A stretch of DNA of 64,000 nucleotides from Owenia fusiformis (taxonomy: Eukaryota; Annelida; Polychaeta; Sabellida; Oweniidae). The notes beneath the pieces are model-generated. The model was not told the DNA's origin. It did not search any database and saw nothing but the letters and a program-made list of their open reading frames with translations. The DNA is taken from positions 23,705,915 through 23,769,914 of the forward strand of contig CAIIXF020000001.1 of assembly GCA_903813345.2 (NCBI GenBank). The letters run 5' to 3'. Shown one piece after another: positions 50,501-61,504 of the stretch. The position numbers and the translations under genes are program-made. Position 1 is the first letter of the stretch; every line of letters starts with the position of its first letter.

Positions 50501-53500
50501 TGGAATATAGCGCCTGTTATAATTGAAAAAGTGGTAATTAAAATGTTCAATTACAAACTTTTTCAGGCCACTGTGCAGAGACCTACAGTTCCAGCAGACT
50601 TTGGATCCAAGATCCCCAGTAGTATACGACAGAGATACCTCAATCTGATCATAGATGAGCAGCTGAAAGGCTTGAAACCTGGTACTGAGGAAGGGCCATA
50701 TTATGAGAAGGTGAGATCCTTGAATTAATTTGAGAGAACACGATAACTGTAAAACTAGAGGGAAAGGTGTGACATTTTTATCTTCAAAAATACGAAAATC
50801 ATGTGCACAATTAAAAGATAAAGTAAAAAGTACAAGTAAAGTAAAAGTGGAGCACCTCTGTAAGTTGAACACTTTCAAATGTCCTGTTATCTATTAATTT
50901 GATATAAAATGATGTTAGTCAATCACCTTCCACTTAAACAGGATTTACTGCATATTGATAAATGTGTATGAGGAGCGATTTGGAATTAGATAAAACTATA
51001 TCACGGAAACCTGTTTTTAGATACAGCCTGTGTCTTTGGTTAACTTGTCATATTTTTAGGAAAATTAAAAGACATTTTAATAGCCATTCTCTAAAGATAT
51101 TATATCACTTTGACTTAATTTTGAATATTCAATAACATTAATCAAGATTACATGATTATATACTTGTTTCTAATCCCATTTATCTAGTCCATTAACCTTA
51201 ATCTTAAAATCCTACAGTTAATGATTCCACATTAATATTATAAGTAATATTATAAACCCTAGAGATTGAATTGTTTTTGTCCATCTACATTGTGAGCTGT
51301 AATTTCAGAGTCTAGCAGTGGAAAAAGCTGTCTATGATCGCAGTAAAAGTAAGAACATCTACCTCAACCTAGTCGTCTGTGCAATTAAACAAATCAGGAA
51401 TGACAATGCCAAATCACAAGCAAGCACCTCCAGTGGAAGTAAAAAGCCAGCTGCTTCGAGGAAGGTATCCCACAATGCAGTACTAGGTGGTGCTCCAGCT
51501 GCGAGAACAACATTTACCGTGAATCGGTTTGGTGCCCATAAACAGCTTACAGATGCAGATCTTAAAGGTATTAAACTACATGGAACTGAAAATAAACAAA
51601 TATACAAGGGGACCAAGAAATAGTTTCCACATTATAATGGAATAAAATGTTGAATTGATTTCATAATTAATAAGTATATGCAAGAAATAGGTTCATGTCA
51701 AAATAAATAAGACTATAGCCTTCTAATGTATGTTTAGGGAGTGAGTTAAACAATACAACATCTTTCTTATTGTATCTTTTCCTTCAGGTAGTGAGTTATA
51801 CAAAAGACTACAGCCTTCTTATTGTATGCTTTCCTTCGGGTAGTAAGTTATACAACAGACTACAGCCTTCTTATTGTATGTTTTCCTTCTGGCAGTGAGT
51901 TATACAACACATTACAGCCTTCTTATTGTATTTCTTCCTTCTGGCAGTGAGTTATACAACACATTACAGCCTTCTTATTGTATGTCTTCCTTCAGGTAGT
52001 GAGTTATACAACAGATTACAGCCTTCTTATTGTATGTTTTCCTTCTGGCAGTGAGTTATACAACACATTACAGCTTTCTTATTGTATTTCTTCCTTCAGG
52101 TATTGAGTTATACAACAGACTACAGCCTTCTTATTGTATGTTCACCTTCAGGCAGTGAGTTATACAACAGACTACAACCTTCTTATTGTATGTCTTCCTT
52201 CAGGTAGTGAGTTATACAACAGATTACAGCCTTCTTATTGTATAATTTCCTTCAGGTAGTGAGTTATACAACCAACTACAGCCTCTTTATTGTATGTTTT
52301 CCTTCAGGCAGTGAGTTATACAACAGACTACAACCTTCTTATTGTATATGTCTTCCTTCAGGTAGTGAGTTATACAACAGACTACAACCTTCTTATTGTA
52401 TATGTCTTCCTTCAGGTAGTGAGTTATACAACAGACTACAGCCTTCTTATTGTATATTTTCCTTCAGGTAGTGAGTTATGCAACAGACTACAGCCTTCTT
52501 ATTGTATGTTTTCCTTCAGGCAGTGAGTTATACAACAGACTACAGCCTTCTTATTGTATGTTTTCCTTCAGGTAGTGAGTTATACAACAGACTACAGCCT
52601 TCTTATTGTATGTTTTCCTTCAGGTAGTGAGTTATACAACAGACTACAACTTTCTTATTGTATGTCTTCCTTCAGGTAGTGAGGTATACAAAAGACTACA
52701 GCCTTATTGTATGTTTTCCTTCAGGTAGTGAGTTATACAACAGACTACAGCCTTCTTATTGTATATTTTCCTTCAGGCAGTGAGTTATACAACAGACTAC
52801 AGCCTTCTTATTGTATATTTTCCTTCAGGCAGTGAGTTATACAACAGACTACAACCTTCTTATTGTATGTCTTCCTTCAGGTAGTGAGTTATACAACAGA
52901 CTACAGCCTTCTTATTGTATGTCTTCCTTCAGGTAGTGAGTTATACAACAGATTACAGCCTTACTTATTGACTGAGGAACAGCTGAGAGAGAATGGCTTC
53001 CCAAGGCCAAACCCTGATAAAGCAGGAGCTGCACTCTTCTATAAAGAGGATAAAGAAAAGAAAACTATAACAAGCTCAGGTTTGTTTTTTCCCATGATTA
53101 ATATGTTTGTGTACATATAAGCTCCATTGTTGTCTTTCTTCATGATCCTCATTCTCTCCAAAATGTTTGTACAGAAAATTTAAAAATAAATCTCGTGTTT
53201 GGGATGGAGACCATACTTAAGCCAAAAAAATATTTGCACATTTTATCCTATAACATTTCTCATTTGTTGAGTGTCTAACATGAACTTTCAAAAGTGAAAG
53301 TTTGTAGAGAGGAATTTTGAATACATGAAATCATGATTTTTCTCTTACAGAGTTTGAGAAGGTGTGTTGCCGGTGTGGCTCGCGTTTCATGGTGCTCTCC
53401 AATGGCAGATATAGCAAAGATGAGGAATGTGTGCACCACTGGGGCAGAGCATATAAAAGAAAGCGTAGGTGATTTTGCATGGTTAATGAGGTTGGGTGTT

Positions 53501-56500
53501 TTTTGGCTCACACAGTGAGCCTATGGGATCGACCAGGCGTCCGTCCGTCCGTCAGTCCGTCAGTCCGTCCGTCTGTTGGTCCGTCCGTGTATGTTTTCCT
53601 TCAGGTAGTGAGTTATACAACAGACTACAGCCTTCTTATTGAGTTTTCCGGCCGGATCAAAACGTTTAACCCACCTATGCGCAGTCTCAAGTCTGTGGAC
53701 CCTGAAGAAAGATAACTAACATCACAATCAAATCAAGACAAAGAAAGAAGACAATGAATGAAGAAACTAATGCAGCAACAACAAATGACGTCCGTCCGTC
53801 AACATTGGCAGCACAAATTAAAACTGCTATTCGGATTGAGTCATATCCACAGTCATTTTATGCATATCTATAATGCCTATTTGACCTATCATCGCCATTT
53901 CCCAAGTTCGCCCGGTTTCTGAGAAATTGCTGATTTTGACGTCAAAAAGTCAAATTTTCTGTAAATACACTTTGTTGAAGTAGAACTTTCAAATAACTTG
54001 TAGTAGTTGCTGTATATGCAACTTATGTCCTCTGAGGATTTCAAAGTTCTTGGAATTACATTTTTGGTGTGACAAAAAGTAGGACTTATAGCGCAGTCAG
54101 ATGTCCAGAAATGAGCCCTTTATAGTTCGACTTTTTCAGGAAAGCAACACACTTGGCACAGTTGTAGAAACACTTGATCTGAGTGGAAAATGATTTCGGG
54201 GCAAGTGATCCGGAGTGGTCTTCATGGATTTTTTAGTCTCTGACCCAAACCCCTATCAGGCGGGGAGGGGGTACATTATAAAAAATAAATAAAAATGGTT
54301 TTGAAGTAAATTTTTTTAAATGACTTCATTTGGTGATTGCTCTGAGCCTTGAAATTGAGACAAACCGATTGTAGAAGTGGTGTTTAGTGAGGAAAATACA
54401 TTTTGACCCAATTATCTAGCGTGAATTCATATTTTAAAGGGTCAAATATGGGACATCAAGTACTGTATTTCAAGAATTTGATGTCTGATCATCTTGGAAA
54501 AAATCATACTAATAGGGGTATAGGTGTTCATCACAAATATAGAATATGGCTTGGGTAGCTCATGTATTTTTTGAGATAAAAATTATCGAAAATTGAATTT
54601 TTAAGCCCTTGCGGCCTAGGGGTAACCTTATTCTACCTTAATAATTTTTAAGATATGCAATGTATGGGTCTCATATGAGCTCAAAATGGTGCATTGAGTC
54701 TTGTTTTGTCATATTATTCCTAATTGGATTGAAAAATGATTGGAACTTTTCAAAAAAAAATAAAAATTTCATTATCGCTTCTGAAGGGCCAGGGGTAACC
54801 ACATTTTACCTTGATAACTTTCAAGGTTTGTAATATATGTATCTCAAATTAGCTCAAGATGGTGCATATAGTTCTGTTTAATCATAATACCTCCAATAAG
54901 ATGTAGAAAATGATTGGACATTTCTTAAAATTTGAAATTTTCATTTTAGCTTATGATGGCCTTGGGGGGGGGGCTTATTTAATCTTGAACTTTTCTTAAT
55001 TATGAGACGTATGCATCTCAAATGAGCTTAAAATTGTGTCATATACTCTTGTTTTGTCATATTATTCCTTAGGAGATGTAAAAAATAATGGAAATTTGAA
55101 AAATGACATCTTTAGCTTTTGACAGGTCAGAGGTGATTTTATCGTATATTACCATTATATAGAAGCAAAGGATGGAGTGAGTTTAGCAGCCCCGTCCCCA
55201 TGACCAATGCCATTGGCAGCTTGGGTCTTAAAGCATTTATGACCCAAGCTGCAATAAACCATGCTGACCTATTCTCAACCAATCAGCCAGCTTGAAGGAA
55301 CAAGTGCTAAATGCGTGTACATTAATGATGCGATTTCGTCAGAGAAAATGACCATATAGAAAGCCGTCCTTATTTCGACAACAAACTCTGATTAGCGCAG
55401 TAAGTTCAGAGATTTATTGAAAACTGATAGAGTGAAGACGAAGCTCTCTTTTGAGAAGGAAAGTCGAATGAATGCAAAGGGTAGTAAGTCCAGTCACCTT
55501 AACCTGATGGGGGAGGGGTTAAGGTGAGCTGCTTTTGTCAAGGATTCTGTCAGTGAATAATGACAGTCAATGATTGGGCACAAGAATGCCAAATGTTATT
55601 AATTTTCAAGATAAAATGATCTCAAAATGGGGAAAATAGTCTGTTTTTCACTTTATTCCTACTGAGATAATGAGTAACAACAATTAGAAAACTCAGTGAC
55701 ACATTTAAATCTCAATCCATTCATTCCATTTTTCCATAGCAGTAGAATACAGATGTAACATCACATCCAATGATTGTATGAAAAATGGTGAGGGTTAAAC
55801 TTTGGCCATGGGCAGGTAGATATTGATAGGATTTCTCCCTTACCATATGCTATCCAAATTGACTTTTTCATTTTTTAACATCACATATATGCCAGGATAA
55901 CCACATCAGAATTAAATGTAAGGAGTATTATTCTTTCTCTTGAAGGCCATGATTGAAGCAGTCTTACTGAAAATATTGAGAAATATCCTTGAATCTGCTT
56001 CTTCTTAAGAGCAAGGGCAGAACCTCACTGTTGGGCTAAAACATTGCATTGCCTCCTTAATTTATGTGGTCACTATCTTCTTTCCATCCATTTCAAGGGT
56101 TTCAGTTTCCTCCTTAGACTATCCTTGTTCCAGTTCCACAAGTCTCTCTAGTGCTGTTTTAAAGGTGCAACAATTAGTGCAAAGGGGCCATTCAACGATC
56201 ATGGACCAGTGTCAAAATATATTCAAGTTTGGATATTTCATCAAGACTAACATATATGTTTATTTTTTTCCAAAGAAACCCCCTGGATGAACATTATTTC
56301 AGCTGATTCCTCTTGAAATGTTTTGGATCTTAAAAATCTATAAGTGGGCCTCCCTTTATAGAAGCTTTGAACTGAATTTACACTTCTTAATGCTAAAATT
56401 GATAGTTTATCCATACATTTTAAGAAAATAGGTATGTCAAAGAAGATGTTTAGCCAAATATTACCCTGATAGCTCAGAAAAAGTAAAAAGTAAAAAAATT

Positions 56501-59500
56501 GAATCTTCTACAGACCTTGTTGCCCCTTTAAGCTAGTGTCCTGGTAAACATTCCAGCTGACATCAAGGCAATGAACTATTTGCAGACTTTTACTGGGTAA
56601 TATCATATTTGCATAATCACCCAGTTTTCTTTATATATCACTGTTAGCATGTTTAACTATACATGCCCTGTCTATTATTTTGGCATCTACTATGTAGCAT
56701 AGTCATTCAACTTTGATGTTAATGAGCATAGATACAAACAGCACAAAACTGGAACAGTGAGGAAAGTATATTCTACTAATTTTCTTCTGTGGAATTGGCA
56801 AGATTTCCTAAGATAGTTGGAACAAGAGGGAGCTGTTTTCCTTCCAGGCATTAAAACTGAAACCCTGGAGGAAGATGGCAAGATTGTGACCTCACAATGA
56901 GGTAATGCAATATCTTAGCCGGATAGTGAAGTATCTGCCATCACCATTCGCTCGTATGAAGAAGCATGCCAAAGACTGCTTCTGTCATGACCTAATAAGA
57001 ATCATAGCCAATACAGTTGATTTTGATGTGGTTTAAACTGGCAGTAACTTGTGCTGAAAATGTCAATTTGGATTGCATATGGCCTATGGTGAGGGGAAAT
57101 TCCTCCAGAATGTACGACCTGTCTTAGATATTTCAAGGCCACTTTGCCATGAACGAAGTTTAGCCCTTACCATTTTTCATACAATCTCTAGATGCATTCT
57201 GCTACTACTCTTAGTCAACTGATTTGCAGGAATAGAAGGTGTACCCAGAGGTAACGCAAGTGTTCTAAAGCTTTAAATCTTTTTTGATACCCTAAAATTA
57301 GAAGACTAGAGTCCTTATTCATTCTGATGCATTCTTAACCACAGTTTCTATCACCACATGAATGTGGCTGGCCTACAACATAAAATGTAGGTCATGGGGT
57401 AGATACCTGTGTCAAGAGAACAGATGCAAATGTTTGAAAGCAGATCTGATTTGCTCTAAGCTATGTAGCTGTAGGGGAGACTGTCAGAATCCATAAATTG
57501 TGACTCCTTTGATTAGGTTTTATAGATTTGGATTATATACTCAAATGATAATATACAGAATCTTAACAATGCTACTACTCGTGCTAGTATGAACTGGACT
57601 TATCAAACATTTTCACATCTTAGAAAATGTTTTATAAAACTAGATAGTATTGCCATTGGTACTAGAAAGGAATAAATGGCTGTTGAGGTTCATTTTTTAT
57701 AACTGTTAATCATTATTGTATATCTCAGTAGGAATAATATGACAAAACTAGACTATATTCACTATTTTGAGCTCATTTGAGTAGACAATATGATATATCT
57801 TTGTTTAAATTTTTAAGGTAAAATTAGGTCATTCCTGACCTATCATAAACTACACTACCAATCTCAAATTGCATCAAACAGCATGGTTTCATAAACAGTG
57901 CTGTAAAAACAGTACTATACACAGCTGTTTTCTAAAACAGTACTGAGCTGTAAAAACAGTACTGTACTACGCTGTCCAAAACTGATGGTGTTAGAATAGC
58001 ATTGTACATTGCTATATAGTGCAGTACTCTGACTGCACTGTTCAGTACTGTTTACAGCACTGCAAGAAGATGTTGCGGATTGGGGGTGTAATATGAAAAT
58101 GTAATTTTCTTATAATTTCCAATCATTTTTTCACTCCTTGGGAATGATATGATAAAACAGGACTAAATATACCATCTTAAGCTCATCTGAGGTGACTATG
58201 TCTCATATTTAGAAAATTATTAAGGTAAAATAAGGTTACCCCAGGGCCATCAAGAGCTTAAGTGAAAAATTTGATTTTTTAGATATATCCGATCATTTTC
58301 TACATCTTATTGGAAGAAGTATGATAAAACAGAACTATATGCAACATCTTGAGCTAATTTGAGATGCATATATTACATATCTGGGAAATTATTAGGGTAA
58401 AATATGGTTACCCCTGGCCCTTTAGAACCGAAAATGAAAATTTGATTTTTTTTTTATTTTCAATAATTTTTTTACATCTAATTAGGAATAATATGACAAA
58501 ACAATACTTAATGCAACATTTAGAATTCATATGAGGCCCAAACATCGCGTATCTTAAAAATTATTAAGGTAAAATAAGGTCACCCCTAGGCCGCAAGGAC
58601 TTAAATATCCAAATTTCGATAATTTATTTCTAAAAAAATACATGACTTACACAAGCCATATATCATATGAGTGATTAACACCAATATCTCTATAAGTATG
58701 AATTTTTTCAGGATGATCAGACATCACATTCTTGAAATACAGTACTTGATGTCCTATATTTGACCCTTTGAAAGATGAATTCACGCTAGATAATTGGGTT
58801 AAAATGTATTTTCCTTCCTAAACACCACTTCTAAAATAGGTTTTTCTCAATTTCAAGGCTCAAAGCAATGACCAAACGAAGTCATTTAAAGAAATATACT
58901 TTACAACTATTTTTATTTATTTTATTATAATGTACCCCCTCCCCGCCTGATAGGGGTGGGGGTCAGAGGCTTAAAATCCATGAAGACCACCCTGAATCAA
59001 TTGCCCCGAATTCATTTTTCATTCAGATCATATATTTCTACAACTGTGCCAAGTTTGTTGCTTTCCTGAAAAGGGACATCTGACTGCGCTATTAGTCAGG
59101 AAACTTTCTTATGTATAAAGTCAATGGCAGGTTTTGTGATTGACAAGTTTCTCAAAGTTTGCCTTATACTTGATCATTTCTTGCAATGAATTACATCATA
59201 ACTAGATTTAAGCATTCCACTACATATTGCTCAATATATGTCAGCATCAAATTTTTACCGTTTTTGAGATATTTGACGTCAAAAAACAATAAAAATAAGT
59301 TATTTTTCAACTTGCTTCAATTTGACCAATTTTTTTTTGAAAATCATCTACAAGTTACCAGGAGTTCAAATATTATTTTTAGTTTTAGGATTTGACCTTT
59401 ACTTGACCTTCAGTGACCTTTGAAAGGTCAAAAAAGTTGATTTTTCAAATTGATTTTTGGATGTAAATTTTGGTCAGCTTAATCACAAAAGACCTTACTG

Positions 59501-60075
59501 AGCTCTAAATAAGTAAAATTTTCAAGGTCAAAGGTCATCAAACTAGGTCACACAACTGTGCTGTCTAAGTTTCTTAAAGTTAGAGACTACAAATCCAAAT
59601 CAATATTTTTGTTTGAAAGTAAGGATATACATTCCTCTGAAGGTTCCAAACTGTGTGAGCACAGGACGGTGGGTCCTATTTTTTTTCAACTGGCTGTCTT
59701 TCATTTTACTTTTGTGTGATAAAGAGTCATTGATCAAAACATAAAAAACCTTTTGGTGTAAATCAATTTTCTATTAGCATGTCAAAAATTTTTTACACAG
59801 AACTAATCACAATAACTATGTTATTTATGTGTATATGTGAATTTTAGTCCAAGTTGTGATGTAACCTATTGTGTTAATTTTAGTCTAAGGTGTGGTACAG
59901 GCAAGATATAAATGAACACTGAACACTACATTTCTGTGTATTTCAGTCTATGGTGTGGTGGAGGCCACATATAACTAACATGTAATATGTGTGTATTTCA
60001 GTCCATGGTGTGGTAGAGGCCAGATATAACTGCTGTCAAGAAAGTGTTGGTGCCAGAGGATGCTCAGTAGCTAAG
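44444..60075 (+). CDS. REXO1: REXO1-type RNA exonuclease, 5' ten exons (partial)
   Basis: Homologue of RNA exonuclease 1 (Elongin A-binding protein 1), a nuclear protein with a C-terminal DEDDh 3'-5' exonuclease. Exons: 44444-44561, 45633-48406, 48772-48858, 49705-49827, 50059-50244, 50567-50710, 51309-51567, 52933-53079, 53351-53464, 60002-60075. All have AG/GT borders and matching phases, giving 1,342 residues so far. A CCCH zinc finger (C13, C21, C26, H30) is followed by a long disordered, charged and RS-rich region in exon 2. Then comes the family core: '[12 protein letters not shown]', '[12 protein letters not shown]', 'VSHNAVLGG', '[13 protein letters not shown]', and Cys/His-rich 'CCRCGSRF', 'DEECVHHWG', '[13 protein letters not shown]'. 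The exonuclease domain is absent from the window and must lie beyond 64000. The model ends in phase 0 at the donor 'gtaatg'. Confidence 0.93.
44696..45235. mobile_element. 540-bp hairpin MITE with 8-bp target duplication
   Basis: Ends TTATCCCGTGCCAGGACT and its inverse, flanked by the direct repeat ATGTACAG (44688-44695 and 45236-45243). Arms of about 210 bp are almost fully inverted (for example 'tctgggtttatcggcagaa' against 'ttctgccgataaacccaga'). The spacer is about 120 bp. An 8-bp duplication suggests a hAT-type mover, although the TIR is not a classical hAT end. Lies in REXO1 intron 1. Confidence 0.88.
45633..48406 (+). CDS. REXO1: REXO1 exon 2: long disordered, RS-rich exon
   Basis: A 2,774-bp exon. 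It has a conserved-looking start ([19 protein letters not shown], then 'YDPACNYS'), an extended Glu/Lys/Asp-rich stretch, and a Ser run with 'SSSDS' repeats near 46890-46990. An Arg-Ser/Lys-rich block follows (about 47020-47600, '[14 protein letters not shown]' style), and a strongly acidic end ('[20 protein letters not shown]'). The RS block suggests nuclear speckle or splicing-factor contacts. Strand-reversed frames here are shadows. Confidence 0.92.
48888..49057. mobile_element. Hairpin repeat in REXO1 intron 3
   Basis: Arms of about 60 bp share 'taatattgtcgaatacaccc' with the inverted copy 'gggtgtattcgacaatatta', and 'agggctaggcacaaa' with 'tttgtgcctagccct'. The spacer is about 40 bp. Target duplications are not clear. 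Confidence 0.75.
50431..50453. repeat. (CT)n microsatellite
   Basis: Simple 'ctctctctctctctctctgt' tract in REXO1 intron 5. Confidence 0.8.
51727..52932 (+). repeat. 52-bp minisatellite of REXO1 exon 8 acceptor plus exon start
   Basis: About 23 tandem copies, mostly 52 bp (a few 54), end at the real exon 8, which is the last unit. Each unit is 'gtatgttttccttcag' followed by 36 bases of exon 8 (starting GTAGTGAGTTATACAACAGA). The 5' units are the most divergent: unit 1 is degenerate, unit 3 has lost the AG, and units 4, 5 and 7 read 'cttctggcag'. Central units are nearly identical. The true exon continues past the unit with '[12 protein letters not shown]'. Confidence 0.95.
53521..53588. repeat. 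GTCC tetranucleotide tract
   Basis: Short (cgtc)n-type tract near the left end of the foldback element, just before the stray REXO1 minisatellite unit. Confidence 0.8.
53589..53641 (+). repeat. Stray copy of the REXO1 exon 8 minisatellite unit
   Basis: One complete unit ('tatgttttccttcaggtagt' through 'cttcttattg') lies inside the foldback element in intron 9, about 660 bp past the real exon 8. It matches the consensus unit of the array at essentially every position. Confidence 0.95.
57896..58062. mobile_element. 167-bp MITE nested in the foldback right arm
   Basis: Ends 'cagtgctgtaaaaacagtac' and 'cagtactgtttacagcactg' are inverted. The interior is rich in 'acagtact' words. The corresponding place in the left arm lacks it. 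Confidence 0.7.
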
Positions 60076-60480
60076 GTAATGTTAGCCTAAGTTAAACTCT
60101 TCTAAGCTCAATACTTTTGAATGCAAAAGTCTCACAGTTATTGTACAAGTATAACATTTAGTGAATGGCATCAGCTCTTAGACCAATTTTTTAAATCATC
60201 TAGAAGTTCTAAAAAGTTCAAATCTGACTATAGATTTGACCTTCAATGACATTTTCAAGGTCAAACAAATATTTGACCTTTAATGACCTTCTTAGGGTGA
60301 AAAGGTATTTTTTCAACTTGCTTCAAAATGACCAATTTTTTCAAAATCATCTACAAGTTCTCAGAAGTTCAAATCTGTCTTTAGATATGAGATTTCAACT
60401 TCAATTACCTTCTCAGGGTCCAAAAAGCTATTGTTTCAACTTGCTTTAAATTGACCAATTCTTTTTTCAAAACCATGTAC
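59300..60480. repeat. TTGACCTT / 'caacttgcttcaattt' dispersed repeats
   Basis: 'ttcaacttgcttcaatttga', 'aaaatcatctacaagtt' and repeated 'ttgacctt' occur around 59305-59420, 60310-60420 and 60435-60490. The same words occur at 31285-31390. Exon 10 of REXO1 lies between copies. Confidence 0.65.
59838..60001 (+). repeat. Ladder of duplicated acceptors before REXO1 exon 10
   Basis: Four successive copies of 'ttt(t/c)agtc(c/t)a.ggtgtggt' have AG ends at 59847, 59883, 59946 and 60001. The third copy carries about 30 bases of exon sequence with few differences. The first two are progressively decayed. The last is the in-frame acceptor. Confidence 0.85.
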
Positions 60481-60489
60481 AAGTTTTCA

Positions 60490-61500
60490 GAACATTGGAA
60501 CATTTGGTAAAATTGGTACCCCGGAGCTGATAAAAGAGGATATTGACATTTTTATATAGATCCTCATGTTGTTTTTACTTTTTACCATGGTGGTAAAGTA
60601 AACTCATGAATCAGTTATATGAGCTTTTGCAAATTGGATGACAGTAGTGCTATTGATCAGTTTGTGTAAAAATGATAAAAGAATAATGGGCAAAAATAAT
60701 ATGAAGTTTATTAAAAACAGAGTAGAGACAGAGATATTTTGAAGTTATAAGATCATATTTCGAAATATCATACTTTATGAGTAAACATTTGTAAAACCAG
60801 ATAAAGCATTGAAATCCAGCTCTTATTAACGATTTGATCCTGTCCAGGGCACTATTGTCCATGTTACCATAGCAACCATGATGCAACTAAAATGTAATAG
60901 TAATCACTCAAAATTAACCCGGAAATAGAATACATACTACAAGCTTGTAATAAATATCAGGTAAAAATATTAGAAAATAAGATATTAGAGATATGTTATG
61001 AGTATTTAAGTATAAAGCTACTTTTTCCAAATCTAAAGTATAACTCATCATAAAGATAAAGAATGCACCAGTACAAGGTAACACAAAAATACAGCCCTTT
61101 GATTTTGGAATAGCTTTCTCAATCCCTTAAGAGCCAGTACGTAGTTTTGCCACCGGATGGTTAATTCGGGTCAGATAACATGTCAGATAGAGAAAAACTT
61201 CACCTATATGCTTAAATAATGGCAAAGACAGAAATTCAGAAATCTAGAAAATTATATTTTTGTTTTGAATGTTTTTGAAGATTTTACACAAAAGCATGGC
61301 TACATGGACAAAGCTGTTCATGCATTGAACACTACTTTTAAAATCTACACTTAAAATAAAGAAGATTCTATCATAATTTTTTTTTAAGATTCCAAAATAA
61401 GAGGGTTGCTATTTTGTGTCACTCTGCATGGTAGTGTTCCTTGACAATGCTACGAGAAATTATTTGAGATTCCACAGTTCATTTTCAGGAGAAAAACATA
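60490..61500. other. Non-coding stretch past REXO1 exon 10
   Basis: No exon of the REXO1 exonuclease domain was recognised here. A short sequence at 61131-61190 matches 13051-13115. Otherwise AT-rich. Confidence 0.5.
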
Positions 61501-61504
61501 GATA

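Larger units (their letters stand above)
53506..59660. mobile_element. About 6.2-kb foldback element in REXO1 intron 9
   Basis: The inner arms 54080-55130 and about 57700-59100 are strongly inverted. Examples are 'ctatcaggcggggagggggt' and its inverse near 58930, and 'attatctagcgtgaattcat' and its inverse near 58785. Candidate outer ends are 'gctcacacagt' (53506) and 'actgtgtgagc' (59650). Arms contain degenerate units of about 170 bp ('aggggtaacc.. ttaccttaataa'). The left end has a (GTCC)n tract. The interior (about 55.2-57.7 kb) shows no recognisable gene. Borders are approximate. Confidence 0.75.

Noticed and set aside
52238-52526. Protein frames of the type [14 protein letters not shown] repeated
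   Set aside because: They read straight through the minisatellite, including its intron-derived part. Unsupported as a continuous coding exon.
51727-52932. Possible CRISPR-like array
   Set aside because: Units are contiguous with no unique spacers, and each is a copy of an exon start and splice acceptor in an animal gene.
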